From Xenococcus sp. PCC 7305 (GTDB taxonomy: Bacteria > Cyanobacteriota > Cyanobacteriia > Cyanobacteriales > Xenococcaceae): DNA of 64,000 nucleotides. Below, piece after piece: positions 8,701 through 16,182 of the stretch. Location: contig NZ_ALVZ01000233.1 in NCBI RefSeq assembly GCF_000332055.1, positions 1 to 64,000 on the forward strand, read 5' to 3'. The notes beneath the pieces are model-generated. The model saw nothing but the letters and a program-made list of their open reading frames with translations. It was not told the origin of the DNA and ran no database searches. The translations under genes were made by a program, and so were the position numbers. The first letter of the stretch is position 1; every line of letters starts with the position of its first letter.

Positions 8701-9805
8701 TATGTATGGCCATCAAGATCATATTTGGGATGTAGAATTTAGCCCCGATGGAAAAATCCTTGCTTCTTCTAGTAGAGATAAAACAGTAAAGCTCTGGCAT
8801 CTTCAACAAGAACTACTTCCTGCTTTAAAAAGTCATACTAGTTTTGTCACTAGCCTAGCATTTAGTCCTGATGGAAAAACTATTGCCTCTGCAAGTGTTG
8901 ATAAGACAATTAAGCTGTGGAATCTTCAAGGAAAACTTTTATCTACTTTCTATGGGCATAAAAGTTCGGTGGGAAGTGTAGTATTTAGTCCCGATGGAAA
9001 AACTATTGCTTCTGCAAGTGCTGATAAGACAATTAAGCTGTGGAATCTTCAAGGAAAACTTTTATCTACTTTCTATGGTCACAGAAGTAATATTCTTGGT
9101 TTAGCATTTAGTCCTGATGGAAAAACTATTGCTTCTGCAAGTGCTGATAAGACAATTAAGCTGTGGAATCTTCAGGGAAAAGTAGTCCATACATTAAATG
9201 ATCATATTAAAACTGTTGAAGATGTTGCATTTAGTCCAGACGGTGAAATTCTTGCCTCAGCTAGTTGGGATGGTACTATCAAATTTTGGAATCTGAAGCC
9301 AGAGGAAAAACCAGTTCATCCTATCAATACGATCCAAGGTCATACCAAAGGAGTTAAAAGCGTAGCATTTAGTCCTAATGGGAAAATAGTTGCTTCAGCT
9401 AGTGACGATGAAACAGTAAAACTTTGGAGTTTACAAGGGGAATTAATTCACACTCTTAAAGGACATATTTATCCTGTGACTAGCGTAGCATTTAGTCCAG
9501 ATGGGAAAAACCTTGCTTCTTCAAGTAATGATGGGACAGTAAAGTTTTGGAATTTAGAAGGTGAATTTATCTTTACTCTCAAAGGTCACGATAAACTTGT
9601 CAACAGCGTAGTATTTAGTCCAGATGGGAAAAACCTTGCTTCAGCTAGTCTTGACAAAACAGTTCGGATTTGGAGTTTGAAATTGAATGATTCAAATAAT
9701 ATACTTTCGCTTGGTTGTGACTGGATTCTTCACTACTTAACTTACAACCCTAACGTTAGTAAAGTAGATCGCAAACTATGTGAGAGCTTTAAAAACAACT
9801 ATTAA
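5792..9805 (+). CDS. nSTAND1-type NTPase with about 15 WD40 repeats (NLR-like sensor)
   Basis: A 1337-residue protein. Residues 15-29 carry the short motif shared with the preceding small protein. The nSTAND1 module begins at SPYKGLKRFNQSD (about 58-70), with Walker A GASGSGKSS at 98-106, Walker B LFFIDQFE at 184-191 and an arginine-bearing RIILAMRSDF at 221-230; a winged-helix-like region with VEIAHEILLSSWDQLKRWL follows. A single membrane helix or hydrophobic linker lies at about 536-557. From about 633 to 1302 there are about 15 WD40 repeats of the FSPDGK...DKTIKLWNLQG type, divided by a degenerate stretch near 840-910. The C terminus (CDWILHYLTYNPNV...) is the tail usual in cyanobacterial WD40 proteins. 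STAND proteins act as ligand-triggered switches that oligomerise; the ligand here is unknown. Three adjacent repeats are almost identical in DNA. Confidence 0.9.
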   Translation: MNQLNPEYKYQKQENIVKDTTIGRDLTFASQQIETYIETQIIEISAEKVTQKELNKSSPYKGLKRFNQSDREYFFGRDTLLAKLFNAVNKSSFTLVFGASGSGKSSLIRAGLIPEFKKSLQSQELYDFIFTPNQDPFESLYGCLLSEEKDYHFSASDVEFVRQGKPNTLSKLVSKLTQDKKRSLFFIDQFEQLFIDTDEKKRQNFIGEIVRIAKKEESSVRIILAMRSDFLEQLSFYPTLGALANQYNMHLVTPMYSDEIRQAIEQPAAKHGVVFEPALVEQIIKEVEGQSGYLPLLQHTLDLLWDKECTTKSFDGRLYIENRVLNKVNYAVLGGVRGSLQNYVDDIFKNICKENRDGELVTKQILSKLVNIVESDSGTRVVSRRAYHYEFVGESVKKILQIFINKNLLVSNYEYLSEEKPLSQESKKQKQNATVEIAHEILLSSWDQLKRWLEVEKEAIIIKNWLADETRRWSKILAENKSKANDELLKGSRLGQIEKFQEENAFEKLGGLSQQEKKFVDASIEWRKREAKLTKLREGLIIGASITISIFAGIAIRQLHKSRINEINAISNSAETLLTTNQELEALVTQLEAGKIIKKSIFSADTKTEIKFLGILQNIFYQISEFNRLERHGADVIGVRFSPDGKIIASISLDRTVKLWNLRGELLSSFPFHNFSTNSLTFSPDSTQILIGDSNGKVNIWSLQGNLIRTLNGHGDRVSYVLYSSNGKTIASASSDKTIKLWNSEGKLLHTLTGHTASISSLIFSPNGQIIASGSFDDTLKLWNLKGELIHSFDKYSEHIKKISFTPNSQNIISISADKKIKIWNIQRESIAGFNLNTDYSDNLLFTNDGRVRDVDTQDKKELRNKSFKSISKVPSILSDNVTYDKLKKLESNIREKIIISSDRKIIASTNIKDKNIRLWNIKGGLLHTLAGHTDIILRIKFSPDGKTLVSSSLDRTIRLWDLEGKLLNTMYGHQDHIWDVEFSPDGKILASSSRDKTVKLWHLQQELLPALKSHTSFVTSLAFSPDGKTIASASVDKTIKLWNLQGKLLSTFYGHKSSVGSVVFSPDGKTIASASADKTIKLWNLQGKLLSTFYGHRSNILGLAFSPDGKTIASASADKTIKLWNLQGKVVHTLNDHIKTVEDVAFSPDGEILASASWDGTIKFWNLKPEEKPVHPINTIQGHTKGVKSVAFSPNGKIVASASDDETVKLWSLQGELIHTLKGHIYPVTSVAFSPDGKNLASSSNDGTVKFWNLEGEFIFTLKGHDKLVNSVVFSPDGKNLASASLDKTVRIWSLKLNDSNNILSLGCDWILHYLTYNPNVSKVDRKLCESFKNNY

Positions 9806-10045
9806 TTCTTCGTTATTCACTTTTCAGGGAATTTTTTTCAGCTTTTTTATTTCACTCCCGATAATAGAGAAAAATCGACCATTCAATCAGCACTGATAAG
9901 AAGACCGCAGATAGCGTAGAAAATAGGTTCCATTCAGAGCAATATCACCTACTTTGAAATGCCCCAAAATTACCAATATTGTTGCTTATCCGAAAATACT
10001 CTCTTTTTGACGCTCCCACCGGTAAACCACATAAGAGTATTAATT

Positions 10046-10327
10046 TCATGTTTCAAGGACAACTGTAATCGGGAAATGATCTGAGAATCCGTCTTCATCA
10101 AAGTTACGTGATGGCCTCCCAAAGCGACGGGGAGCACTGGCCGATCCTTGAATTTCATCAGGACGAAAAATAGCAACGGTTTCGCGACGAATTTAAATGG
10201 GACTATTACTTAGAAGCATGCCTTGAGAAACAAGAAATTGATCTAGCATGTTCCAATCCGAACCAAAGCGAAAAGTTCCGGGATTCTCCTGGCTCATCAG
10301 AGGCCACATCAGATTACTCAAACAAAG
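10046..10327 (-). pseudogene. 3' remnant of an endonuclease/exonuclease/phosphatase family gene
   Basis: Read on the minus strand from just after the mrpB stop, one frame gives LMWPLMSQENPGTFRFGSDW and then NMLDQFLVSQGMLL before a TAA. A shifted frame then continues with ETVAIFRPDEIQGSASAPRRF and ends GFSDHFPITVVLET with TGA at 10046-10048. Together these look like the C-terminal part of an endonuclease/exonuclease/phosphatase (EEP) hydrolase, including the terminal SDHFP motif that carries the catalytic histidine. The N-terminal part is missing, there is at least one frameshift and a stop, so it is not functional. The remnant abuts the end of the Mrp operon, which suggests a deletion or rearrangement that brought the two together. 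Confidence 0.75.
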
Positions 10328-10990
10328 TTAAAGTAATCCTCGATAGCGAATAAATAGTAGAATAACTGCCCAGGAGCCTAGGGCTACTTTGATTCCTACT
10401 AGTATATTGAGCAAGGGAATAGCGCCACCACTAAAAAGTGCCCCTAATTGACCCAAAGGCAATTCAATCCCCATCAGAGTTATCACGGCCAATAAGATAA
10501 AAATCAGAACAGATACTTTTTCCCAAGTGGCCGCATGCCATTTTTTATAAGTTTGCTCCATCCAGACTGATGAAGAGGTGATCGCAATCAAACCGATCGC
10601 AGTTCCCCCAGCAACTCCAGCCGCGAAACCGCCCCCAGGACTCAGATGACCACGAATAGCAAGCTCAATACTCACCAATGCCGCAATGGTTGCACCCAAG
10701 CGAGCAAGCACCATAGAGGGTTCATCACTAAATTGGTAAACCATTGTGGTGGGTTGTTCATTGGAAAGGAGAAATCCCACTCCTAAAACCGCGATCGAAA
10801 ATACTACTACTTCGAAAATAGTGTCATAGAGACGATTGCGAAAAATAATCCCAGAAACCGCATTGGGAACTCCAGCATCTTCTACTATCGAACCAACAAT
10901 CGAAAATTCTTCCCATTCTGCTGTGGGATTAGGCATGATCAACATTTTAATAAATAATGCGATTCCCGCCACAATATAAACCCATTTCAT
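10328..10990 (-). CDS. mrpB: Mrp Na+/H+ antiporter subunit B
   Basis: A 220-residue membrane protein, the last gene of the Mrp operon. Residues about 90-220 are the MnhB domain, with SPGGGFAAGVAGGTAIGL in the middle, the most conserved part of this subunit. The N-terminal 80 residues (including VSGIIFRNRLYDTIFEVVVF) resemble the piece that in other bacteria belongs to the C terminus of MrpA. Mrp complexes are multi-subunit antiporters related to complex I that export Na+ (or other cations) for H+. Its ATG shares a base with the stop of the previous gene (TAATG), implying coupled translation. The assignment is secure. Confidence 0.9.
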   Translation of the reverse strand: MKWVYIVAGIALFIKMLIMPNPTAEWEEFSIVGSIVEDAGVPNAVSGIIFRNRLYDTIFEVVVFSIAVLGVGFLLSNEQPTTMVYQFSDEPSMVLARLGATIAALVSIELAIRGHLSPGGGFAAGVAGGTAIGLIAITSSSVWMEQTYKKWHAATWEKVSVLIFILLAVITLMGIELPLGQLGALFSGGAIPLLNILVGIKVALGSWAVILLFIRYRGLL

Positions 10991-11568
10991 TAATGTTTTT
11001 CCTCCAAGCTTGATATGTTGATATAGTTTAGAGAAGTTTCTGCTGAAGTTAACTCCGTTTGTAAAATCTCAAACAGACGATGCACTCTAACTTTTGTTTG
11101 ATAGTTAGTTTTTGTTTGATAACTAATTTTATTATTCGGTGCTAATTCTGTGTTGTTAGTACAGATAGCATGGACTTCTTTAGCTGCTAATGCCTGTTCT
11201 AAAGCTTGTGAATTAGAATATTCCACCAATTCTAGACGTAAATGATGCTTTTGCATAACTGTTTTCAAGCTAGCTATGATTTCTGGGAAACAATCTTCCG
11301 ATATTGTTTGCTCCTCTTGTACAATTCCCAAACGCATCACAAAGGAGGAACGAACTGCAATGACATAGAGCGTAACGGCCAACATAGTACCGACCAAAGC
11401 TTCGGTTAAAGCCACATCTGCTCCGCCCAATACTGCATAGACTAATGCGGCCACTGCACCTAATATACCTCTAAGAATTAAGGCGTTATAGGGGTTGGTT
11501 TCAAACAGCAAAATTGCAGCGGTTAAAGGTAGCAAAGCTACTATGACGTAAATATATTTATCAATCAT
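10990..11568 (-). CDS. DUF4040/MbhD-like subunit (MrpA C-terminal part) of Mrp antiporter
   Basis: A 192-residue protein. The first 85 residues contain membrane helices and the stretch GGADVALTEALVGTMLAVTLY, the hallmark of the DUF4040/MbhD domain, which in canonical MrpA is the C-terminal part of a much longer chain. In this operon, as in other cyanobacteria, it is a separate gene. The remaining 100 residues are soluble (including MQKHHLRLELVEYSNSQALE) and resemble nothing I recognise; they look like a small alpha/beta cytoplasmic domain. The gene overlaps mrpB by one base and follows mrpG after a 44-base spacer with CCTAATACCTAATACC repeats. Confidence 0.85.
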   Translation of the reverse strand: MIDKYIYVIVALLPLTAAILLFETNPYNALILRGILGAVAALVYAVLGGADVALTEALVGTMLAVTLYVIAVRSSFVMRLGIVQEEQTISEDCFPEIIASLKTVMQKHHLRLELVEYSNSQALEQALAAKEVHAICTNNTELAPNNKISYQTKTNYQTKVRVHRLFEILQTELTSAETSLNYINISSLEEKH

Positions 11569-11612
11569 TATCTTTTTTTGAGATTTACCTAATACCTAAT
11601 ACCTAATACCTT

Positions 11613-11885
11613 TCACTGTTCATCAGAACTTGAGCAGTATGCCAACACATAACCCAATACAGTATTCCAAATTGCTAGGGTAATAATTGCTAAAAGTAAT
11701 AATGGCCATTCATTAGGTATACGAAGGAGCAATCCTATAACAATAATCATCGAGCCCAAAGTGTCTGATACCGAAAGACTGTGCAGTTTAAACAACACAG
11801 ATCGGTTTCCTATCAGAGGCAATGTTCCCCAAAACCAAAAAATTATGCCGACCACAATGCAGCTATAACTTAAAATTTCAATCAT
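11613..11885 (-). CDS. mrpG: Mrp Na+/H+ antiporter subunit G
   Basis: A 90-residue protein with three predicted membrane helices and the MnhG pattern: an N-terminal helix, a short loop GNRSVLFKLHSLSVSDTLGS with the conserved H-x-x-S-x-x-D-T-x-G core, then two helices. It belongs to the small hydrophobic subunits of the Mrp complex. Its start overlaps the stop of mrpF in an ATGA, so the two are translationally coupled. The length fits the family, and the position (E-F-G) is the standard gene order. Confidence 0.9.
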   Translation of the reverse strand: MIEILSYSCIVVGIIFWFWGTLPLIGNRSVLFKLHSLSVSDTLGSMIIVIGLLLRIPNEWPLLLLAIITLAIWNTVLGYVLAYCSSSDEQ

Positions 11886-12136
11886 ATTTCGTTAATCCTT
11901 TTGAGTAAATGAGCGAGTAACATTAATCCTGCTTCACCGACACTAAGGATAATGACGGCAACGACGCCAATTGACCAATCATCACGTAAGACCGAAATAA
12001 ATAGCATAATAATCGAGGTTTTGGTAGCAATACTGGCAAATGCGAGCATTTTTTGCCAAATATCACCATCTTGCCAAGCTTCATAAATAGGGATTAGTAA
12101 AGCCAAAATCATGGCGATCAAAATTGAGTCCATCAT
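11882..12136 (-). CDS. mrpF: Mrp Na+/H+ antiporter subunit F
   Basis: An 84-residue, three-helix membrane protein of the MrpF/PhaF family. Its place between mrpE and mrpG, size and hydrophobic profile identify it; LAFASIATKTSIIMLFISVL is the central helix. The first ATG (MMDSIL) overlaps the mrpE stop in TAATG, with a second ATG one codon later; either would leave the genes coupled. The end overlaps mrpG by four bases. Confidence 0.85.
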   Translation of the reverse strand: MMDSILIAMILALLIPIYEAWQDGDIWQKMLAFASIATKTSIIMLFISVLRDDWSIGVVAVIILSVGEAGLMLLAHLLKRINEI

Positions 12137-12528
12137 TATTTTCTGTTCTTTTTCCTTTTCACTCTATGAACCTGATACCAACCTTGTTCCTGATACTTTA
12201 AGACAATTGTTTTGGGCGTAAAAGTAATCAGAAATATATCGAGAAAAATTAGTCCAGGAGTTCTTCTCGGTTTAACTCTTTCTGAGACTATATCTTCTTC
12301 ATTATGAGGACGCACCATAATTTCGACCGCTTCGACAAAAGCCTGGGGAATCGCCATCATAATTTCACAAAAAGTTTGTAGCCAATCCTTGAGCGGTGCC
12401 GATTTGAGATAGCTACGGGGTAATAAAAACGCGATTGCAACTCCAATAGCAATATTGCCCACACTAAAATCAGCCGTCAGCAAAAACCAAATTACCAGTC
12501 GCAATATCAGATCAAGATAGCCAATCAT
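12136..12528 (-). CDS. mrpE: Mrp Na+/H+ antiporter subunit E
   Basis: A 130-residue MnhE-family subunit with two N-terminal membrane helices (MIGYLDLILRLVIWFLLTAD...) and a cytoplasmic C-terminal half. I place the start at 12528, where ATG overlaps the TGA of the upstream antiporter gene (ATGA), as at the other junctions of this operon. An in-frame ATG 18 bases further upstream (12546) would give a longer overlap and six extra residues (MDGVGS) and is less likely. The C terminus is strongly basic (RVKRKKNRK), consistent with a cytoplasmic tail. Confidence 0.88.
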   Translation of the reverse strand: MIGYLDLILRLVIWFLLTADFSVGNIAIGVAIAFLLPRSYLKSAPLKDWLQTFCEIMMAIPQAFVEAVEIMVRPHNEEDIVSERVKPRRTPGLIFLDIFLITFTPKTIVLKYQEQGWYQVHRVKRKKNRK

Positions 12529-13973
12529 GCTGCCCACACCATCCAAAAAATTAAGATAAACATCAAACTCATCATGCCAATTAGATGATCAAATTTTTCG
12601 CTAACTCGCGAGATTTTAAGTAGCGATCGCTTAAAAATCAACAAGTACATAATCCAACCAACTCCTATGGTTATCAAAGGTTTGACAATATTTTTGAAAC
12701 TGTAAGCTTCGTAATAAAATCCATTGGCAGCAATCAATCCCCCCAGTAAAACAATCATTGCTAACCAAAAACCAGGTGAGAGCTTTTTCTCTTCCTTAGT
12801 CTTGACTATTTTTTGATGAGGTAAAAAGATAAATTTGGCAAAGGAAATAGCCGTTCCCAAAGCAGCAATATTCATTGCAATAACTTGCCAAGGCAAGAAA
12901 TTTTTACTAGTCAAAACCTTGGCACCAAAGCCTGACAATAAAGGAAAACCAGAGATCGAAAAACTAGCGATCGCTAAAGCTAGCCAAATCTGATTACTAA
13001 GAGGCTGATATTGCAATTCCTTAAAATTACGACTGGGCAAAACTCCGGCAATTAAAAACAAAGCTGACTTAACTAATCCATGAGTTAAAGCGTAAAATCC
13101 TCCCACCACTGGTGCCGCGAGCACAAAACCTAACTGAGAAATGGTATGAAAAGCCAACATACGCTTGGTATCTTTTTCCCATACGGCATAACCCACCCCT
13201 AAAACCGCTGTCGCCACGCCAAAAAACCTGACAATCGGATCAAGTTCTTCTAGCATCAGCGCAAAACGCACTAAAGGAAACACTCCTGCTTTGACCACCA
13301 CTCCCGACAACATTGCTGAGACTGGACTTTCTGATTCCGAGTGAGTTAACGGTAACCATAAACCTGAGAAGAAAATACCTCCTTTGACGAGCAATGCCAG
13401 AATAATTAGCGCGATCGCCTCTGGAGGAGCACCTCGCAAACCAGCATAATTAAAAGAGTGATGAGCTTGATAAACCAAAATTGCTCCTACCAAATAAAAC
13501 AGCATCGCTGTATTACTCACAAACAGATAGCGCAACCCAACCCAAATTGATTTATCGGTTCGAGGATAGGCAATCAGCAAAAATGCCGCAACACTAATAA
13601 CTTCTAATGCCACATACAAACTAATCAAATCAGCGCAGATAAAACTCGCATTCACGCTGCCATGCAAGATTATCGTCTGCATATAAAAAAAGCTTGTTTT
13701 TTGCGTAGACCAACAATAGAGAATAACTGCTGCGGTGACTAAAGCATTAGTCAGGATAAAAAAGCCACTCAATTGGTCGATTACCAAGGTAACCCCAAAA
13801 TTATCTAGTAGCTGAATATTTAAAGGTGCAGACTCAACAAACGCCTGATATGCATAAACAGCAGAAACTATTGTTATACCTAAAGCCAGCCAGCGATCCA
13901 GCTTGGGAAATAGATAAATAACAAATCCCACAAAAAAAGGTAGGGCAATCCAGGCGATCGTAAAGTTGGTCAT
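12525..13973 (-). CDS. mrpD: Mrp antiporter subunit D-like (NuoM/NuoL family), second copy
   Basis: A 482-residue proton-antiporter-type membrane protein (complex I NuoL/M family) with about 14 helices. The 5' part is very similar to the gene upstream (14021-15478) at both protein and DNA level, so the two are tandem duplicates. Conserved features include ADLISLYVALEVISVAAFLL (with the intramembrane glutamate), LLVKGGIFFSGLWLPLTHSE and FEKD/WEKDTKRMLAFHTISQL-type segments carrying the lysine of the proton channel. In Mrp complexes, MrpA and MrpD are the ion-translocating subunits; here two such chains sit where many bacteria have one MrpA and one MrpD. It overlaps mrpE by four bases. Which copy plays the MrpA role cannot be told. 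Confidence 0.88.
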   Translation of the reverse strand: MTNFTIAWIALPFFVGFVIYLFPKLDRWLALGITIVSAVYAYQAFVESAPLNIQLLDNFGVTLVIDQLSGFFILTNALVTAAVILYCWSTQKTSFFYMQTIILHGSVNASFICADLISLYVALEVISVAAFLLIAYPRTDKSIWVGLRYLFVSNTAMLFYLVGAILVYQAHHSFNYAGLRGAPPEAIALIILALLVKGGIFFSGLWLPLTHSESESPVSAMLSGVVVKAGVFPLVRFALMLEELDPIVRFFGVATAVLGVGYAVWEKDTKRMLAFHTISQLGFVLAAPVVGGFYALTHGLVKSALFLIAGVLPSRNFKELQYQPLSNQIWLALAIASFSISGFPLLSGFGAKVLTSKNFLPWQVIAMNIAALGTAISFAKFIFLPHQKIVKTKEEKKLSPGFWLAMIVLLGGLIAANGFYYEAYSFKNIVKPLITIGVGWIMYLLIFKRSLLKISRVSEKFDHLIGMMSLMFILIFWMVWAA

Positions 13974-14020
13974 ATAGTATTAATTAATTATCCCGGCGTT
14001 GATTAAGTCCAAATATCCAA

Positions 14021-15478
14021 TCATACTTTTACCATCCAAAAGACTAAAATTAGCATCAGACTCATTCCCCCAATCAAATGATCGAATTTTTCGATCTCAC
14101 GAGGCAATTTAAAAACTATTTTATTAAAAACCAAAAGATAGATTAACCAACCTATAGCGATCGTCACCAGGGGCTTAAAAATATTAGCTATGGTATAGGC
14201 CTGGTAATAGAATCCATTGGCCGCAACCAATCCCCCCAGTAAGATTGTCATTGCCCACCAAAACCCGGCTTGTGGCTTGGCGTTTTCTCCGTCTCCCTTT
14301 AGTTGAGAGGGCGAAGTCCGGTGAGAGATAAAAATAAATTTGGCGAAAATGATCGTTGTTCCGATAGTTGCCAGATTCATGGCAATAACCTGCCAAGGAA
14401 ATAGGTTTTTCGTCGTCAAAATCTTGGCGCCAAAACCCGACAGTAAAGGAAAGCCTGAAATCGAAAAACTTGCTATCACTAGGGCTATCCAGACAGCATT
14501 ACCAACTGGGCGATGTTGCAGTTCCTTAAAGTTGCGACTTGGCAAATTGCCGGCTATTAGAAAAAGCGCGGATTTAACCAATCCATGAGTTAGAGCATAA
14601 AATCCTCCTACTTCTGGTGCGGCGAGGATAAACCCCAATTGAGAAATAGTGCTAAAGGCCAAAGTTCGTTTGGTATCCTTTTCAAAAATGGCCCCCAACA
14701 CCCCTAAAAGTGCAGTGGTAACGCCGAAGATACGAATAATAGGTTCGATTTCTTCTACCATCAAGGCATAACGCACGAGGGGACAAACTGCCGCTTTGAC
14801 CACGACCCCCGAAAGCATTGCCGAAACTGGCGATTGGGATTCGGAATGAGTTAGAGGCAACCATAAACCCGAGACGAAAATACCCCCTTTGACCAGCAGT
14901 GCCATAATAATCAAAGCAACTGCTTCTGGTGGAGAACCGCGCAAACCTTGAAAGTTAAAGGAGTGATGAGCCTGATACACAAGTACTGCACCCACGAGAT
15001 AAAAGAGCATTGCTGTGTTGCTCACAAACAGATAGCGCAAGCCAACCCAAATTGACTTATCTGTTCGAGGATAGGTAATTAGTAAAAATGCGGCAACACT
15101 GATTATTTCTAGAGCTACATACAAACTAATCAAGTCTGCACAGATAAAACTAGCGTTAACGCTGCCATGCAGAATAATCATCTGCATATAGAAAAAACTC
15201 GTTCTCTCGGTAGACCAACAATAGAGAACAACTGCCGCGGTGACTAAAGCATTAGTCAGGATAAAAAAGCCACTTAATTGGTCGATTACTAGAGTAACCC
15301 CAAAATTATCTAGTAGCTGAATATCTAATGGTGCTGGGGCAACAAATACTAGATAGGCATAAACAGCAGAAACTATTGTTATACCTAAAGCCAGCCAGCG
15401 ATCTAGTTTGGGCAGCAGATAAATAACAAATCCCACAAAAAAGGGCAAGGCAATCCAGGCGATCGTAATCTCAGTCAT
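14021..15478 (-). CDS. mrpD: Mrp antiporter subunit D-like (NuoM/NuoL family), first copy
   Basis: A 485-residue paralog of the next gene in the operon, from which it is separated by 47 bases. Both begin with TIAWIALPFFVGFVIYL and share long identical stretches through the first 180 residues; they diverge in the last third. It has the same NuoL/M features: ADLISLYVALEIISVAAFLL, LLVKGGIFVSGLWLPLTHSE, EKDTKRTLAFSTISQLGF. The start overlaps the mrpC stop in an ATGA. The product would be one of the two large ion-conducting subunits of the Mrp complex in the cytoplasmic membrane. There is no sign of decay in either copy, so both are probably used. Confidence 0.88.
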   Translation of the reverse strand: MTEITIAWIALPFFVGFVIYLLPKLDRWLALGITIVSAVYAYLVFVAPAPLDIQLLDNFGVTLVIDQLSGFFILTNALVTAAVVLYCWSTERTSFFYMQMIILHGSVNASFICADLISLYVALEIISVAAFLLITYPRTDKSIWVGLRYLFVSNTAMLFYLVGAVLVYQAHHSFNFQGLRGSPPEAVALIIMALLVKGGIFVSGLWLPLTHSESQSPVSAMLSGVVVKAAVCPLVRYALMVEEIEPIIRIFGVTTALLGVLGAIFEKDTKRTLAFSTISQLGFILAAPEVGGFYALTHGLVKSALFLIAGNLPSRNFKELQHRPVGNAVWIALVIASFSISGFPLLSGFGAKILTTKNLFPWQVIAMNLATIGTTIIFAKFIFISHRTSPSQLKGDGENAKPQAGFWWAMTILLGGLVAANGFYYQAYTIANIFKPLVTIAIGWLIYLLVFNKIVFKLPREIEKFDHLIGGMSLMLILVFWMVKV

Positions 15479-15810
15479 GGCGTATTGCTTTCTTCGATCG
15501 CACTAATTTCTAGAGTTGGATTATCTTTCGCTAGTTTCATAACCCCGACTAACATCAAAGCTTGAATAGAAAACCCAATTACAATTGCCGTTAAGATAAC
15601 AGCCTGAGGAACAGGATCAGAGTAGGTAACATCTTCAGCCTGAGCCAAAATAGGGGTGTATAACCCTTCTCTTGAGGCAATTAATACGTAGTAAGCAATG
15701 ACTCCCGTACTCATGACGTCCATTGAGATTGTTTTCATCACCAAGTTTTTCTTAAAGATAATGCCAAAAAATCCTAATAAAATAGTGGCAAAGACAAAAG
15801 CTTCTAACAT
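15475..15810 (-). CDS. mrpC: Mrp Na+/H+ antiporter subunit C (NuoK-like)
   Basis: A 111-residue, three-helix protein of the NuoK/MnhC family. The conserved core is SMDVMSTGVIAYYVLIA (helix 2) and DPVPQAVILTAIVIGFSIQALML (helix 3, with the PQALxLTAIVIG motif typical of MrpC). It heads the tightly coupled part of the Mrp operon and overlaps the first mrpD copy by four bases. Its upstream spacer (15811-15882) is short and holds only TCAGTTATTAGTTATCAG-type repeats. Confidence 0.9.
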   Translation of the reverse strand: MLEAFVFATILLGFFGIIFKKNLVMKTISMDVMSTGVIAYYVLIASREGLYTPILAQAEDVTYSDPVPQAVILTAIVIGFSIQALMLVGVMKLAKDNPTLEISAIEESNTP

Positions 15811-15882
15811 AAATCAGTTATCCCCATTCGAGGACCTAGTCAGTTATTAGTTATCAGTAGGAGATAGTCAGTTATAGCGACG

Positions 15883-16104
15883 TTAAAGACTATTTTTTAG
15901 GAGAAATAGCATCGGAACAATCAAAACAGTGCGTAATACTAACTGAGAAGCAAATTGCAAAGCTCTTTCATTAGTAACTTCTGCCGTAACTAGTTGATTA
16001 TTAGATTTTTTATTAGTGCTGGGAACTAGAAAAATGATGGTTATGGCATACAAAATGAAATAAAGCCACACCAAAGAATTATGATCTGAAAGTAAGTAAT
16101 TCAT
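15883..16104 (-). CDS. 73-residue two-helix membrane protein within the bicA-Mrp cluster
   Basis: A small protein with helix 1 at about residues 10-30 (SLVWLYFILYAITIIFLVP) and helix 2 at about 53-70 (LVLRTVLIVPMLFLL), joined by a polar loop with TNKKSNNQLVTAEVTNERAL. I do not recognise the family. It lies between the CPA2 antiporter (78 bases upstream) and mrpC (72 bases downstream), all on the same strand, so it is probably co-transcribed and may be an accessory subunit of one of them. That role is inference from position alone. Confidence 0.6.
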   Translation of the reverse strand: MNYLLSDHNSLVWLYFILYAITIIFLVPSTNKKSNNQLVTAEVTNERALQFASQLVLRTVLIVPMLFLLKNSL

Positions 16105-16182
16105 GATTTATACTCAATTAGAATTGTTTTGGAGGACTGAGCACTGAGTCAGGATAAATACTCAATGCTCAACACTTAAGGC

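Noticed and set aside
9970-10176. 68-codon open frame on the minus strand
   Set aside because: It is a wrong frame of the endonuclease/exonuclease/phosphatase remnant; the neighbouring frames give family-like protein, this one does not.
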